Shown piece after piece: positions 1-10,128 of a DNA stretch of 64,000 nucleotides (the first letter of the stretch is position 1; each line of letters begins with the position of its first letter). The translations under genes were made by a program, and so were the position numbers. Where the stretch lies: contig CP022114.1 in the NCBI GenBank assembly GCA_002211745.1, positions 3,070,645 through 3,134,644 on the forward strand, given 5' to 3'. A model generated the notes under the pieces. That model did not search any database. It had not been told where the DNA came from and was given only the letters and a program-made list of their open reading frames with translations. Origin of the DNA: Kluyvera genomosp. 3. GTDB taxonomy: Bacteria; Pseudomonadota; Gammaproteobacteria; Enterobacterales; Enterobacteriaceae.

Positions 1-504
1 TCCGCGGCAATGATTGCTGGTCGGGATGGCATTGCCGCCCTGTCGCTGAACGCCGTTGCCCGCGAGGCAGGCGTCAGTAAAGGCGGTCTTATCCACCATT
101 TCCCGAACAAGCAGGCGCTGATATTCGCCCTGTTCGCGCGTCTGCTGGCGATCATGGAAGAAGCGATTACCGCGCTGATGCAACAGGATGGCGTGAGCTA
201 CGGCCGGTTTACCCGCGCCTATCTGAACTATCTGGCGGATCTCACGGACACCCATGAAAGCCGCCAGCTTATGGTTTTGTCGCTGGCGATGCCCGATGAA
301 CCGGTGCTGCGCAAATGCTGGCGCGACTGGATGCTGGAAAAACTGGCGCTGGGCGATGAGCTGGATAACAGCCCAACCGGCACGCTGGTGCGCTACGCCG
401 CTGACGGCATCTGGCTTTCGGAGTTGACGGAAGGGATCACCATGAGCGCCGACCACCGTCGCGCGCTGGTTGACTCCCTGAATAAAATGACGCTTCCCGC
501 GTGA
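1..504 (+). CDS. TetR family transcriptional regulator (5' end outside window)
   Basis: The reading frame is open from base 1, so the start codon lies upstream; an internal ATG at 10 is not the likely start. The visible N-terminus is the second half of a TetR helix-turn-helix (LNAVAREAGVSKGGLIHHF, then a Lys/Gln-Ala-Leu segment), followed by a helical ligand-binding domain of about 130 residues. Family members repress neighbouring genes until a small ligand binds. The target is not evident; the gene runs in the same direction as the membrane regulator 19 bases downstream, so they may be co-transcribed. Confidence 0.85.
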   Translation, partial: SAAMIAGRDGIAALSLNAVAREAGVSKGGLIHHFPNKQALIFALFARLLAIMEEAITALMQQDGVSYGRFTRAYLNYLADLTDTHESRQLMVLSLAMPDEPVLRKCWRDWMLEKLALGDELDNSPTGTLVRYAADGIWLSELTEGITMSADHRRALVDSLNKMTLPA

Positions 505-523
505 AGCACAGACTGAGGCCGCG

Positions 524-1312
524 ATGCGCTACAACATCAATGCCCGTTTTATCTACGACGCCACCGACGGTACCCTGACGCTGCCGCAAAGCGATGAACC
601 GGACAGCCAGCTATCCCTCACCGCCAGCGCCCTGTTTAACTATTTTCTGCGCCATACCGAGATTGTCAGCCGGGAAGATGTTCTGAAAAAAGTCTGGGAT
701 GACAATGGATTAACCTCATCCAACAGCAATCTGAACCAGTATCTCAGCATGCTGCGGAAGACCTTTCGCCATTACGGCGTCGATAACATCATCGTCACCG
801 TCTCGCGCGGCTATTTGCAGCTTAATCCCGAGGTCATTATCGAAGCGCTGGACGACGCGCCGCCGGTTTCACCACAACAGACGCCTGCCGAACCGCCGCC
901 CGTTGCGACAACGCCAGACGCACCGCGCTCCACACATGCCCGCGGGATGTGCTGGTACATGGCCGGAGCCTGCTTGCTCACCATTGCCCTGCTTCTGGTT
1001 ACCTTCAGTCTGGTCGGCATCAGCGAATCTCAGCCTATCGCGCTAACCCGCCTCAGCCATAGCCAGTGCGAACTGCTGGCCAGCGATGAAATGCGACGTT
1101 CGGTCAGCGAAGAGTCCTACGGCAAAAACTTCGATGAGGTGCGCCAGCGGCTGAATATTGCCTGTAAACCCGGTGAACGTTTTCTTTTCTTCTACGGCGA
1201 CCGACTCGAAACCAACGGGCTGGGGCGCGTGTTCCTTGCCCACTGTGCCATGCATGAAGATAACCCGTTCAGCTATTGCGATAACTACTTTTACTACTCC
1301 TGGAAGCCGTAA
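524..1312 (+). CDS. CadC/ToxR-like membrane-anchored transcriptional regulator
   Basis: 262 residues. Residues 1-105 form an OmpR-type winged helix (SREDVLKKVWDDNG, then NQYLSMLRKTFRHYG and a wing ending SRGYLQL). A proline-rich linker (about 110-135) leads to one membrane segment (about 143-165) and a periplasmic tail of about 95 residues with several cysteines. This is the ToxR/CadC/MarT layout: DNA binding in the cytoplasm, sensing in the periplasm. The stop codon overlaps the start of the next gene (TAATG), as in marT-fidL pairs. Target genes are unknown; the choline locus 1.4 kb downstream is one possibility but nothing in the sequence proves it. Confidence 0.85.
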   Translation: MRYNINARFIYDATDGTLTLPQSDEPDSQLSLTASALFNYFLRHTEIVSREDVLKKVWDDNGLTSSNSNLNQYLSMLRKTFRHYGVDNIIVTVSRGYLQLNPEVIIEALDDAPPVSPQQTPAEPPPVATTPDAPRSTHARGMCWYMAGACLLTIALLLVTFSLVGISESQPIALTRLSHSQCELLASDEMRRSVSEESYGKNFDEVRQRLNIACKPGERFLFFYGDRLETNGLGRVFLAHCAMHEDNPFSYCDNYFYYSWKP

Positions 1313-1830
1313 TGAGACTCGCGCCGCGTCCGTTCTTTGCCCTCTGCGTTCTGGTATTTATTGCCGCCGCCGCGTTTAGCGCCTGGCGGCTGCTGCCTGC
1401 CGACAACGCGGGTGTCATGAGCTGTTCCACTAAGGGCATCATGCGCTTTGAGAACATGGACAAAGAGAACGTTAACGGCAATATTCACTTCAATTTCGGC
1501 GCGCAGGGTAAAGGCTCGATGGTGGTCGAAGGTTACACCGACTCCGCCGCCGGCTGGCTCTACCTGCAACGCTACGTGAAGTTTACCTACAGCAGCAAAC
1601 GCATCTCGGCCACCGAGCGTCATTACCGCATCAATCAGTGGGAATCGAGCGCCTCCTCGATTGATGAATCGCCGAACGTGATTTTCGACTACTTTATGCG
1701 CGAGATGTCCGACAGTCACGACGGGCTGTTTCTCAACGCCCAGAAGCTCAACGAAAAGGCTATCTTGCTCAGCTCTATCAATTCACCGCTGTGGATCTGC
1801 ACGTTGAAATCCGGCAGTAAGCTGAACTAA
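1312..1830 (+). CDS. FidL-like inner-membrane/periplasmic accessory protein
   Basis: 172 residues, translationally coupled to the upstream CadC-like regulator by a one-base TAATG overlap. An N-terminal hydrophobic segment (about residues 8-26) would anchor or export it; the rest is a soluble domain with two cysteines (in MSCSTKG and WICTLKSG) that could pair in the periplasm. Small proteins of this kind (FidL next to MarT in Salmonella) follow ToxR-type regulators and are presumed to modulate them, as ToxS does for ToxR. Name is by context and layout; biochemical role is not established. Confidence 0.7.
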   Translation: MRLAPRPFFALCVLVFIAAAAFSAWRLLPADNAGVMSCSTKGIMRFENMDKENVNGNIHFNFGAQGKGSMVVEGYTDSAAGWLYLQRYVKFTYSSKRISATERHYRINQWESSASSIDESPNVIFDYFMREMSDSHDGLFLNAQKLNEKAILLSSINSPLWICTLKSGSKLN

Positions 1831-1834
1831 CCCG

Positions 1835-2251
1835 TCAATCAAAAAAGACCATCCCCTTGTAGGGGCGTTCGCGACAGGCGGCCAGCCGCTGCGCCAGATT
1901 CCCCACATGCAGCTCCAGCTTATGGCCGTCAGGGTCGAGAAAATAGTACGACGCCCCTTCACTGCGGTTGTCTTTCCATACCTCAGCCCCCGCGTGCGCC
2001 AGCAGAGCGACCACCCCGGCAAAGTCTTCTTCCGCCACGCTGAAGGCGTAGTGGGTATAGTCGCTTTCCTGAGGGGGCGTTTTACGCCGCTGCTCATCCA
2101 GCGACAAGCACAGCCACAGCGCCCCACAGGAGAGATAGGCTCCGCTATCCCAGCTGGCGTGCAGACGCATTCCAGGTAACTGCTGATAAAATGCCAGGCT
2201 TGACGCCAGATCGCTGACCGCCAGCGTCAAATGATTCAATCCCTGCAGCAT
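1835..2251 (-). CDS. fosA: FosA fosfomycin glutathione transferase
   Basis: 138 residues, a vicinal-oxygen-chelate metalloenzyme that opens the epoxide of fosfomycin with glutathione and gives intrinsic resistance in Klebsiella and relatives. The metal ligands are all present: His7 (GLNHLTLAV), His67 (SDYTHYAF) and Glu113 (HKLELHVG). K+-loop and substrate residues ([13 protein letters not shown]) are intact. The start at 2251 is chosen because a GGGAGG ribosome site lies 7 bases upstream; a longer reading frame to 2272 lacks one. It ends five bases past the convergent FidL-like gene. Monocistronic. Confidence 0.95.
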   Translation of the reverse strand: MLQGLNHLTLAVSDLASSLAFYQQLPGMRLHASWDSGAYLSCGALWLCLSLDEQRRKTPPQESDYTHYAFSVAEEDFAGVVALLAHAGAEVWKDNRSEGASYYFLDPDGHKLELHVGNLAQRLAACRERPYKGMVFFD

Positions 2252-2699
2252 GACTTTTCCTCCCGTTATCAAACCCTGTTGTAAACTGTGATCGGCGACG
2301 CATCCCTCCTGGCCTCACCTCATCACCGGCTAAAAAGCGCATTTTTTGCGTTTAGGCTACCGCCGGAAACCTGCGCCTCGCCACACTAATCCCCGCGCTA
2401 TGTTACCCCTTTTTTGAAATCATTTAGCAATCCAATAACATTTCATCCCCCCGGAAAAAGCGGGCTAAAAATCGCCTTATTGAAGACCAAATCAGCACCG
2501 ACATTACAGCATAAAGACATAAATACACGGCCTGATAAGACTAAATCACAGAGTTATATCCTAAATAATTACATCTACCGGATTTAAGTTCCATCCAGAT
2601 TCTCCCCCCCTATAGTGACATTCGAACGCCGCAGCCGTGGGTTAACGCCGTGACACGGCCGGTTTTCCTTAAATCACAACCTGTTCTGAGGAGAGAGCC
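2252..2699. promoter_or_regulatory. Divergent control region between fosA and the cut operon
   Basis: 448 bases without a gene. The part from 2400 to 2610 is clearly AT-richer than its flanks, as expected of a promoter region. TATAGT at 2611-2616 could be a -10 box for the cut operon, but I see no good -35 at the right distance. A GAGGAG ribosome site precedes the first shell gene. I found no convincing FNR or CRP palindrome here, though anaerobic control would be expected for a glycyl-radical pathway. Confidence 0.4.
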
Positions 2700-2978
2700 A
2701 TGGGTGATGCATTGGGGCTTATCGAAACCAAAGGTCTGGTGGCCTGCATTGAAGCCGCGGATGCGATGTGTAAAGCCGCGAACGTCGAGCTGATTGGCTA
2801 TGAAAACGTCGGCTCCGGCCTGGTCACCGCGATGGTGAAAGGCGACGTCGGCGCGGTGAAAGCGGCGGTAGATTCCGGCGTCGAGTCCGCGCAGCGCATC
2901 GGGGAAGTGGTGACGTCGCTGGTGATTGCGCGTCCGCATAACGACATCAACAAAATTGTCATTAAACACAAGGCTTAA
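2700..2978 (+). CDS. cmcA: Microcompartment hexameric shell protein (BMC-H), first copy
   Basis: 92 residues, a single canonical BMC domain ([18 protein letters not shown] at the N-terminus, then [33 protein letters not shown] and [14 protein letters not shown]). Such proteins form hexamers that tile the facets of the polyhedral shell around the choline lyase; the central pore passes small polar molecules. First gene of the cut operon, preceded by a strong GAGGAG site. The internal 155 bases are identical to the next gene. Symbol follows the cmcABC order described for Klebsiella type II choline loci. Confidence 0.93.
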   Translation: MGDALGLIETKGLVACIEAADAMCKAANVELIGYENVGSGLVTAMVKGDVGAVKAAVDSGVESAQRIGEVVTSLVIARPHNDINKIVIKHKA

Positions 2979-2994
2979 GGCCAGGAGAACGCAA

Positions 2995-3279
2995 ATGGGT
3001 GATGCATTAGGTCTGATTGAAACCAAAGGGCTGGTGGCCTGCATTGAAGCCGCGGATGCGATGTGTAAAGCCGCGAACGTCGAGCTGATTGGCTATGAAA
3101 ACGTCGGCTCCGGCCTGGTCACCGCGATGGTGAAAGGCGACGTCGGCGCGGTGAAAGCGGCGGTAGATTCCGGCGTCGAGTCCGCACAGCGCATTGGCGA
3201 AGTGGTGACTTCACTGGTTATCGCGCGTCCGCATAACGACATCAACAAGATTGTCGCTCACTACAAAATTGCCGAATAA
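2995..3279 (+). CDS. cmcB: Microcompartment hexameric shell protein (BMC-H), second copy
   Basis: 94 residues, BMC-H fold, differing from the first copy only near the ends (C-terminus [10 protein letters not shown]). Start at 2995 follows an AGGAGAA site 6 bases upstream; an in-frame upstream start would overlap cmcA and is unlikely. Forms shell hexamers or mixed facets with CmcA and CmcC. Bases 3031-3185 are identical to 2736-2890 in cmcA, which implies recent duplication or gene conversion. Spacing of 16 bases from cmcA supports a single transcript. Confidence 0.93.
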   Translation: MGDALGLIETKGLVACIEAADAMCKAANVELIGYENVGSGLVTAMVKGDVGAVKAAVDSGVESAQRIGEVVTSLVIARPHNDINKIVAHYKIAE

Positions 3280-3290
3280 CCGGAGAGAAC

Positions 3291-3572
3291 ATGATGAAAG
3301 AAGCGCTTGGCTTAATTGAAACCAAAGGTCTGGTGGCCTGCATTGAAGCGGCAGATGCGATGTGTAAAGCCGCCAACGTTGAGCTGATTGGCTATGAAAA
3401 CGTCGGCTCCGGGCTGGTCACCGCGATGGTGAAAGGCGACGTCGGCGCGGTCAACGCGGCGGTGGATTCCGGCGTGGAAGCGGCAAAACGCATCGGTGAA
3501 GTAGTCACTTCCCGCGTGATTGCACGTCCGCATAACGATATCGAAAAAATCGCGTCGCAGCATAAAGCATGA
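3291..3572 (+). CDS. cmcC: Microcompartment hexameric shell protein (BMC-H), third copy
   Basis: 92-93 residues, BMC-H fold. The gene opens with ATGATG; the second ATG (3294) sits at the better distance from the GGAGA site and gives [12 protein letters not shown], so initiation may be at either. It is the most diverged of the three paralogues ([25 protein letters not shown]-terminal KIASQHKA), with a Leu to Arg change before the IARP pore-proximal strand that would alter surface charge. Shell facet component of the choline microcompartment. Confidence 0.92.
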   Translation: MMKEALGLIETKGLVACIEAADAMCKAANVELIGYENVGSGLVTAMVKGDVGAVNAAVDSGVEAAKRIGEVVTSRVIARPHNDIEKIASQHKA

Positions 3573-3625
3573 CCTGACAGGGCACGCCCCGTCTGCACTC
3601 TTTTAGTCTGATGAAGGATAGACTC

Positions 3626-5215
3626 ATGATTGAACTGGATACCGATTTGCTCTCTCGCCAGAACGCGCGAGAACTGGTGCGCAACGCCAAAAAGGCACAA
3701 GCCGTGATGGCCACCTTTTCACAGCAGCAAATCGACGCCATCGTGAAAAACGTGGCCCAGGAAGCGGCGCACCATGCCGAAGCGCTGGCGAAAATGGCCG
3801 CGGAAGAGACCGGCTTCGGCAACTGGCAGGATAAAGTCCTGAAGAACCGTTTTGCCTCGCTGCGCGTTTACGACGCCATCAAAGATATGAAGACCGTCGG
3901 TATCATTCATGACGATCAACAGAAAAAAGTGATGGACGTGGGCGTGCCGCTCGGCGTTATTTGCGCGCTGGTGCCTTCCACCAACCCTACCTCGACGGTT
4001 ATCTACAAGACGCTGATTGCCCTGAAAGCCGGTAATGCGATTATTTTCTCGCCGCATCCGGGTGCGCGTCAGTGCAGCTGGAAGGCCATCGAGATTGTCA
4101 AACGCGCGGCCGAAGCGGCGGGCGCACCGGCGGGGATCGTCGACGGCATCACTGAACTGACGCTGGAAGCCACCTCAGAGCTGATGCACAGCAAAGAGGT
4201 GTCGCTGATTCTGGCGACCGGCGGTGAAGGGATGGTGCGCGCCGCCTACGCCTCCGGCACGCCAACCATCAGCGGCGGCCCGGGTAACGGCCCGGCGTTT
4301 ATCGAGCGCAGCGCCGATATCCACCACGCGGTGAAAGACATCATCACCAGCAAAACCTTCGATAACGGCGTCATTTGCGCCTCCGAACAGTCGATCATCG
4401 TCGAACGTTGCATTTACGACGAGGTTCATCGCGAGCTGGAAGCCCAGGGCGCGTACTTTATGAACGAAGGCGAAGCGGCGAAAATGGCGGCCCTGCTGCT
4501 GCGTCCGAACGGCACGATCAACCCGAAAGTGGTCGGCAAAACGGCGCTCTATTTAAGCCAGATGGCGGGCTTCTGCGTCCCGGCCAGCACCCGCGTGCTG
4601 ATTGCCGAGCAGACTACCGTTTCACACACCAACCCCTACTCCCGAGAAAAACTGTGTCCGGTACTCGGCCTGTACGTGGAAGAGGACTGGAAAGCGGCCT
4701 GCAACCGCGTGATGGAACTGCTGACCAACGAAGGCCTCGGTCACACGCTGGTGATCCACACCCGTAACCAGGACGTGATTCGCCAGTTCTGCCTCGAAAA
4801 ACCGGTTAACCGCATTCTGATTAACACCCCCGCGGCCCTCGGCGGCATCGGCGCGACCACCAACATCTCTCCCGCGTTGACGCTGGGCTGCGGTGCGGTC
4901 GGCGGCGGCTCCAGCTCCGATAACGTCGGGCCGATGAACCTGCTGAACATCCGCAAAGTCGGCTACGGCGTGCGCTCCATTGACGAGTTGCGCGCACCGG
5001 GTAGCCGCGTCGAGCCACAGCCGACGATCGTCAGCCAATCGGTTGACCCGCGCCGCAGCATCCTCGACGACGCGCGCTTCACCTCCCCTTCCCCTGCCGC
5101 CACGAGCGCAAGCGATAACCGCTTCGCCAGCGCGACGACAGAGCAGGAAGGCGAGATAAGCGAGCAAAACGTGGAACGCGTCATCCGCCAGGTGCTTGAG
5201 CGCTTAGGCAAGTAA
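3626..5215 (+). CDS. cutF: CoA-acylating acetaldehyde dehydrogenase of the choline microcompartment
   Basis: 529 residues from the ATG at 3626, which has an AAGGA site 7 bases upstream; the earlier in-frame ATG at 3611 lacks one. Oxidises acetaldehyde released by CutC to acetyl-CoA with NAD+ in the lumen. The catalytic cysteine is Cys251 in GVICASEQ; the nucleotide-binding segment GGPGNGPAF and the family motifs HPGARQC and SREKLCPVLGLY are present. The last ~20 residues (ISEQNVERVIRQVLERLGK), after a Ser/Ala-rich linker, form an amphipathic helix typical of an encapsulation peptide that docks to shell proteins. Confidence 0.94.
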   Translation: MIELDTDLLSRQNARELVRNAKKAQAVMATFSQQQIDAIVKNVAQEAAHHAEALAKMAAEETGFGNWQDKVLKNRFASLRVYDAIKDMKTVGIIHDDQQKKVMDVGVPLGVICALVPSTNPTSTVIYKTLIALKAGNAIIFSPHPGARQCSWKAIEIVKRAAEAAGAPAGIVDGITELTLEATSELMHSKEVSLILATGGEGMVRAAYASGTPTISGGPGNGPAFIERSADIHHAVKDIITSKTFDNGVICASEQSIIVERCIYDEVHRELEAQGAYFMNEGEAAKMAALLLRPNGTINPKVVGKTALYLSQMAGFCVPASTRVLIAEQTTVSHTNPYSREKLCPVLGLYVEEDWKAACNRVMELLTNEGLGHTLVIHTRNQDVIRQFCLEKPVNRILINTPAALGGIGATTNISPALTLGCGAVGGGSSSDNVGPMNLLNIRKVGYGVRSIDELRAPGSRVEPQPTIVSQSVDPRRSILDDARFTSPSPAATSASDNRFASATTEQEGEISEQNVERVIRQVLERLGK

Positions 5216-5241
5216 CGCATTGATATAAGGCGATAAAAACG

Positions 5242-5499
5242 ATGATTCTCGCAAAGGTAACCGGACATGTCGTCGCCACGCAGAAATGCGATGAGCTACG
5301 CGGCAGCAACCTGCTGCTGATAACCCAACTGGACGACGATCAGCAGCCGATGAAGAACCGCACCTGGGTTGCCGTCGACAGCGTCGGCGCAGGCATGCAC
5401 GACATTGTGCTGGCGGAAGAGTACCTCGCGCTTAACAAGGACCGTTACAAGGCGATGTCGGTGGTTGCCATTGTCGAGAACGTCTTTCGGGACGCGTAA
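5242..5499 (+). CDS. cmcD: Microcompartment pentameric vertex protein (EutN/CcmL/PduN family)
   Basis: 85 residues, close to the family length. The N-terminus MILAKVTGHVVATQK and the segment WVAVDSVGAGMHDIVLAEE are characteristic of BMC-P proteins, whose pentamers close the twelve vertices of the shell. Located between the aldehyde and alcohol dehydrogenase genes with short spacers (26 and 15 bases). One copy per locus is usual, and no second copy is seen here. Confidence 0.94.
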   Translation: MILAKVTGHVVATQKCDELRGSNLLLITQLDDDQQPMKNRTWVAVDSVGAGMHDIVLAEEYLALNKDRYKAMSVVAIVENVFRDA

Positions 5500-5514
5500 G
5501 GAGTGAATAACCCA

Positions 5515-6669
5515 ATGAGTGAATTTTTGCTGAAACCCCGGATCCGTTTTGGTCAGGACGCGCTTGCCGCCCTGAACGACGTGCCCGCTCAGCGTGCGCT
5601 GCTGGTCACCGACCAGGCGATGGTGAAATTTGGCCTCGCCTCCCGGGTGACCGACATCCTGCGCCAGCGCGGTATCGAGATGCAGGTCTGGGACGATGTG
5701 GTGGCCGACCCGGATATCGCCACCGTGGTGCGCGGGATGAAGCGCATGGACAGTTGCGCGCCGGATCTGGTCATCGCGTTGGGCGGCGGCTCCGTGATTG
5801 ACGCCGCCAAGGCGGTTATTTTCGCTCTGGCGCAGACCCGTCCGGAGGCAGGTCGTGAACGCCCGCAGTTTGTGGCGATCCCCACCACCAGCGGCACCGG
5901 CTCGGAAGTGACCAGTTTTTCAGTGGTCAAAGCCCATGCCGAAAAGCTGGTGCTGGTTGACCCGTCGCTGCTGCCGGATATCGCCATTCTTGACCCGTCG
6001 CTGGTCGCCTCGGTACCGCCCGCCATCACCGCCGATACCGGTATGGATGTCCTGTGCCACGCGCTGGAGGCCTACGTCTCCACCGCCGCCAGCGACTTTT
6101 CCGACGCGCTGGCCGAGAAAGTGGTGCAGCAGGTGTTCCGCTATCTGCCCACCTGTTGGCGCAACGGACACGATCTGCTGGCGCGAGAAAAAATGCACAA
6201 CGCCTCCTGCATGGCTGGCATGGCGTTTACCAATGCCTCGCTGGGCATCACCCACAGCCTGGCGCATGCGCTCGGCGGCGTATTCCGCGTACCGCATGGC
6301 CGCGCCAACGCCCTGCTGATGGGGAGCGTAGTGGCATGGAACGCGGACTATCAGGGTCAGTGCGACACCGCCGCCGCCCATAAATATGCCCGGCTGGCTC
6401 ACCTGCTGGATCTGCCCGCAACCACGACTCGCCAGGGGGTCAATAGCCTGCTGGTCGCTATTGCGGCGCTGAAAGAAGAAATGACGATGCCGACGGGAAT
6501 ACAGCAAACCGGCATTGATGCCGCCGATTTTGAGCGCCGACTGGCGGAAATGGTCGGCCAGGCGCTGCGCGATAGCTGCACCCCGACCAACCCACGCGCG
6601 CCGGACGCCCAGGCTTTAACCGAACTCTATCGCCAGGCATGGAGCGGCAGCGCCGCCCACTGCCGCTGA
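5515..6669 (+). CDS. cutO: Iron-dependent alcohol dehydrogenase of the choline microcompartment
   Basis: 384 residues from the ATG at 5515 (AAGGAG about 10 bases upstream; a GTG at 5503 overlaps that site and is less likely). Group III alcohol dehydrogenase: NAD-binding GGGSVIDAAKA, the PTTSGTGSEVT phosphate segment, and the metal ligands in DTGMDVLCHALEA and HSLAHALGGVFRVPHG. It reduces acetaldehyde to ethanol and recycles NADH to NAD+ for the aldehyde dehydrogenase inside the shell. No obvious terminal encapsulation helix beyond the ordinary fold. Confidence 0.93.
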   Translation: MSEFLLKPRIRFGQDALAALNDVPAQRALLVTDQAMVKFGLASRVTDILRQRGIEMQVWDDVVADPDIATVVRGMKRMDSCAPDLVIALGGGSVIDAAKAVIFALAQTRPEAGRERPQFVAIPTTSGTGSEVTSFSVVKAHAEKLVLVDPSLLPDIAILDPSLVASVPPAITADTGMDVLCHALEAYVSTAASDFSDALAEKVVQQVFRYLPTCWRNGHDLLAREKMHNASCMAGMAFTNASLGITHSLAHALGGVFRVPHGRANALLMGSVVAWNADYQGQCDTAAAHKYARLAHLLDLPATTTRQGVNSLLVAIAALKEEMTMPTGIQQTGIDAADFERRLAEMVGQALRDSCTPTNPRAPDAQALTELYRQAWSGSAAHCR

Positions 6670-6694
6670 GAACAAGAACTGGAGAATCTTACCT

Positions 6695-9600
6695 ATGGCA
6701 CACTATAGCTTAACGCCGCGCGTCAAAGTGCTGGCTGAACGTTTACAGGCACACGCCAGCACCCTGTGCACCGAACACGCCGCCATTCTGAGCGGCCTGG
6801 ACGGCGATATTGCCGGCGTTCCCGCTGCCGTTAAACCGGCGCGCCGTTTCTATGAACTGATGCGCCAGCTGCCGCTGACCATCAGCGCCGATGAGCTGAT
6901 CGTCGGCAACCAGACCCGCAAGCCGCACGGGGCGATTTTCCACGACGAAAACGCCGCGCGCCGCCCATCCGTCTTCCAGTTTCTGAATCTGAACAGCGAT
7001 CTCGACTCCCCGGATTACAAGCTGGTGGTAGAGAAAGGCGTGCTGGCGATTAAACACCAGCTGGAAGAAAAGACCCGTACGCTCGGCAGCGCGGTTAGCC
7101 GCAGCGGCATGGATGAAGTTAACGGCTGTCGCGCGGCCATTTACGCCTGCGACGCGCTGATGGCGCTGGCGCAGAACCTGGCCAACAGCGCGGAACAGCT
7201 CGCCGCCGCAGAGACCAACGCCTACCGTAAGGCCGAGCTGCTCGACAGCGCCGCTATTTTGCACCATGTTCCAGCCCACCCGGCGCGCAGCTTCAAAGAA
7301 GCCTGCCAGGCATTTTACCTGTTCCAGCTGGCGCTCCAGCTGGATAACGGCAGCTACGCGGTCAACCCGGAAGGCGCAGACAAAGCGCTGCTGCCGTACT
7401 ACCAGCACGACATCGCCAACGGCACGCTGAATGAAGCGCAAGCCTATGAGATCGTCGAATGCCTGTGGTTTAAACTGGCAGAGCTGAGCGAAGTCCGCGC
7501 CGCCAGCGCTATCGACGGCTACCCGATGTTCGATGCCCTGCTCCACGGCGCGAGCCTTGAAAACGCGCGCATCAACGAACTCTCCGCCATGTTCCTCAGC
7601 GCGCAGCAAAACCTCAGCGCCCTGCGCCTTCCGGTGCGTCTGTTCAGCGGCGAGCAGAAAGTCGCCTCCGTGCCGTTCGCTGCCGCAAGCGAAACTCCCA
7701 CCACGGAAGGCCTGACTCCGCGCATGCAGCGCCTGCGTGACCACTACCTGACCGTGCGTCCGAGCGTCTCTATCTACCGTGCGCTGGCCTTTACCGAAGT
7801 GGTGAAAGCCAATCCAGGCATGCCGACCATTCTGCTGCGCGCCAAAGCCTTCCGCCACGCCTGCGAAACCGCGCCGATTCTGATTCAGGACGACGAGCTG
7901 ATCGTCGGCCATCCGTGCGGCAAGCCGCGTGCGGGCGCCTTCTCCCGGATATCGCCTGGCGCTGGGTGCGCGACGAGCTCGATACCATGAGCACGCGCCC
8001 GCAGGATCCATTTGAGATCAGCGAAGAAGACAAGAAAATCATCCGCGAAGAGATCGTCCCGTTCTGGGAAGGCCGCTCGCTGGATGAGATCTGCGAAGCA
8101 CAGTACCGCGAAGCAGGCGTCTGGGCGTTCAGCGGCGAGACCTTCGTCAGCGACCTCTCCTACCACCAGATCAACGGCGGCGGCGACACCTGTCCGGGCT
8201 ATGACGTGCTGCTGTTCACCAAAGGCATGAACGGCATTAAAGCGGATGCCGAGGCACAGCTCGCCAGCCTGAGCATGGAAAACCCGGAAGATATCGATCG
8301 TATTTACTACTACAAAGCGGCGATTGAAACCTGCGAAGGGGTGATTAACTACGCCCACCGTATCGCCGCCCGCGCTCGCGAACTGGCCGCGCTGGAGCAA
8401 AATCCTCAGCGTCGCGCCGAGCTGCTGACCATCGCCGAAGTGAACCAGAACGTCCCGGCCAACCCGCCGAAAACCTTGCAGGAAGCGCTGCAAAGCATCT
8501 GGACGGTGGAATCGTTGTTTGAGATTGAAGAAAACCAGACCGGCCTGTCGCTGGGTCGCGTTGACCAGTACTGCTACCCGATGTTTGAAGCTGATATCCG
8601 CGAAGGCCGCCTGACCCACGAAACCGCACTGGAGCTGATGCAGGCGTTTATCATCAAGTGCGCCGAGCTGATGTGGATGTCCAGCGAGCTGGGCGCGAAA
8701 TATTTCGCTGGCTACCAGCCGTTTATCAACCTGACCGTCGGCGGCCAGAAGCGTTCAGGCGGCGATGCCTGTAACGACCTGACCTACCTGATTATGGATG
8801 CCGTGCGCTTCGTGAAGGTGTACCAGCCGTCGCTGGCCTGCCGTATTCACAACCAGTCGCCGCAGAAGTACATGGAAAAAATCGTCGACGTGGTGAAAGC
8901 GGGCATGGGCTTCCCGGCCTGTCACTTCGATGACTCCCACATCAAGATGATGCTGCGTAAAGGCTTCGATTTCGAAGACGCGCGCGACTACTGCCTGATG
9001 GGCTGCGTGGAACCGCAGAAATCCGGCCGCATCTACCAGTGGACCTCCACCGGCTACACCCAGTGGCCGATTGCCATCGAGTTCGTGCTCAACCGTGGCC
9101 GTATGGTGCTGTTCGATAGCTATCAGGGCTGGATACCGGCGACCTGCGCGACCTGCACACCTTCGAAGAATTTGACGCGGCAGTGAAAAAACAGATCGCC
9201 CATATCGTCCGCCTGTCGGCCATCGGTACGGTGATCAGCCAGCGCGTCCACCGCGACGTAGCGCCAAAACCGCTGATGTCGCTGCTGGTGGAAGGCTGCA
9301 TGGAAAAAGGCAAAGACGTCTCCGCTGGCGGCGCGATGATCAACCACGGTCCGGGGCTGATTTTCTCCGGTCTGGCCACCTACGTCGACTCCATGGCCGC
9401 GATTCGCAAACTGGTGTACGAGGATAAAAAATATACCCTCGAGCAAATGCGCGATGCGATGCTGGCGAACTTTGAAGGCTTTGAAGCGCTGCGCCGCGAC
9501 TGCCTGAACGCGCCGAAATACGGCAACGATGACAACTACGTTGACCAGTACGCGCTGGATATCACCGAATGGACCGAGCGCGAGTGCCGCAAGTACAAAA

Positions 9601-10079
9601 TGCTCTACTCCACCCTGAGCCACGGCACCCTGTCTATCTCCAACAACACGCCAATCGGTGAGCTGACCAACGCCACGCCGAACGGCCGTCTGGCGTGGAT
9701 GCCGCTCTCTGATGGCATCAGCCCAACCCAGGGCGCGGATAAGCAAGGTCCGACGGCGATCATCAAGTCGGTGAGCAAGATGAACGTGGAAACCATGAAC
9801 ATCGGCATGGTGCACAACTTCAAGTTCCTCAAAGGGCTGCTGGATACTCCGGAAGGTCGCCACGGCTTGATTACGCTGCTGCGCACCGCGTCAATTCTTG
9901 GCAACGGCCAGATGCAGTTCAGCTACGTCGATAACGAGGTGTTGAAAAAGGCCCAGCAGGAGCCGGAGAAATATCGCGACCTGATCGTCCGCGTAGCGGG
10001 TTACAGCGCCTATTTCGTTGAATTATGTAAGGAAGTTCAGGACGAGATCATCAGCCGTACGGTGATTGAGAAGTTCTGA
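6695..10079 (+). CDS. cutC: Choline trimethylamine-lyase, glycyl radical enzyme, type II (two apparent frameshifts)
   Basis: Restored length 1128 residues, the length of Klebsiella type II CutC, which carries an N-terminal extension of roughly 280 residues beyond type I enzymes; the extension itself looks like a duplicated lyase N-domain and is thought to aid encapsulation. Cleaves choline to trimethylamine and acetaldehyde. Catalytic Cys771 lies in MGCVEPQ with Glu773; the radical is carried by Gly1103 in RVAGYSAYF. Two one-base losses break the frame: a C in the run at about 7944 and a G in the run at about 9126. Both fit the window-wide deletion pattern, so I read the gene as functional. 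Needs the activase encoded next. Confidence 0.95.
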
Positions 10080-10128
10080 TAAGACGGACCGCTGTGGACA
10101 AGGAAGTCCGATGTTTCAGGAGGCAAGC

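Noticed and set aside
6743-8011. 422-codon open frame antisense to cutC
   Set aside because: Low-complexity His/Gln/Arg/Val-rich translation typical of the opposite strand of GC-rich genes; no ribosome site or domain.
6695-10079. cutC as a pseudogene or as three separate proteins
   Set aside because: Adding one C and one G restores exactly the 1128-residue enzyme with the catalytic Cys and Gly in register; the same deletion pattern affects genes across the whole window.
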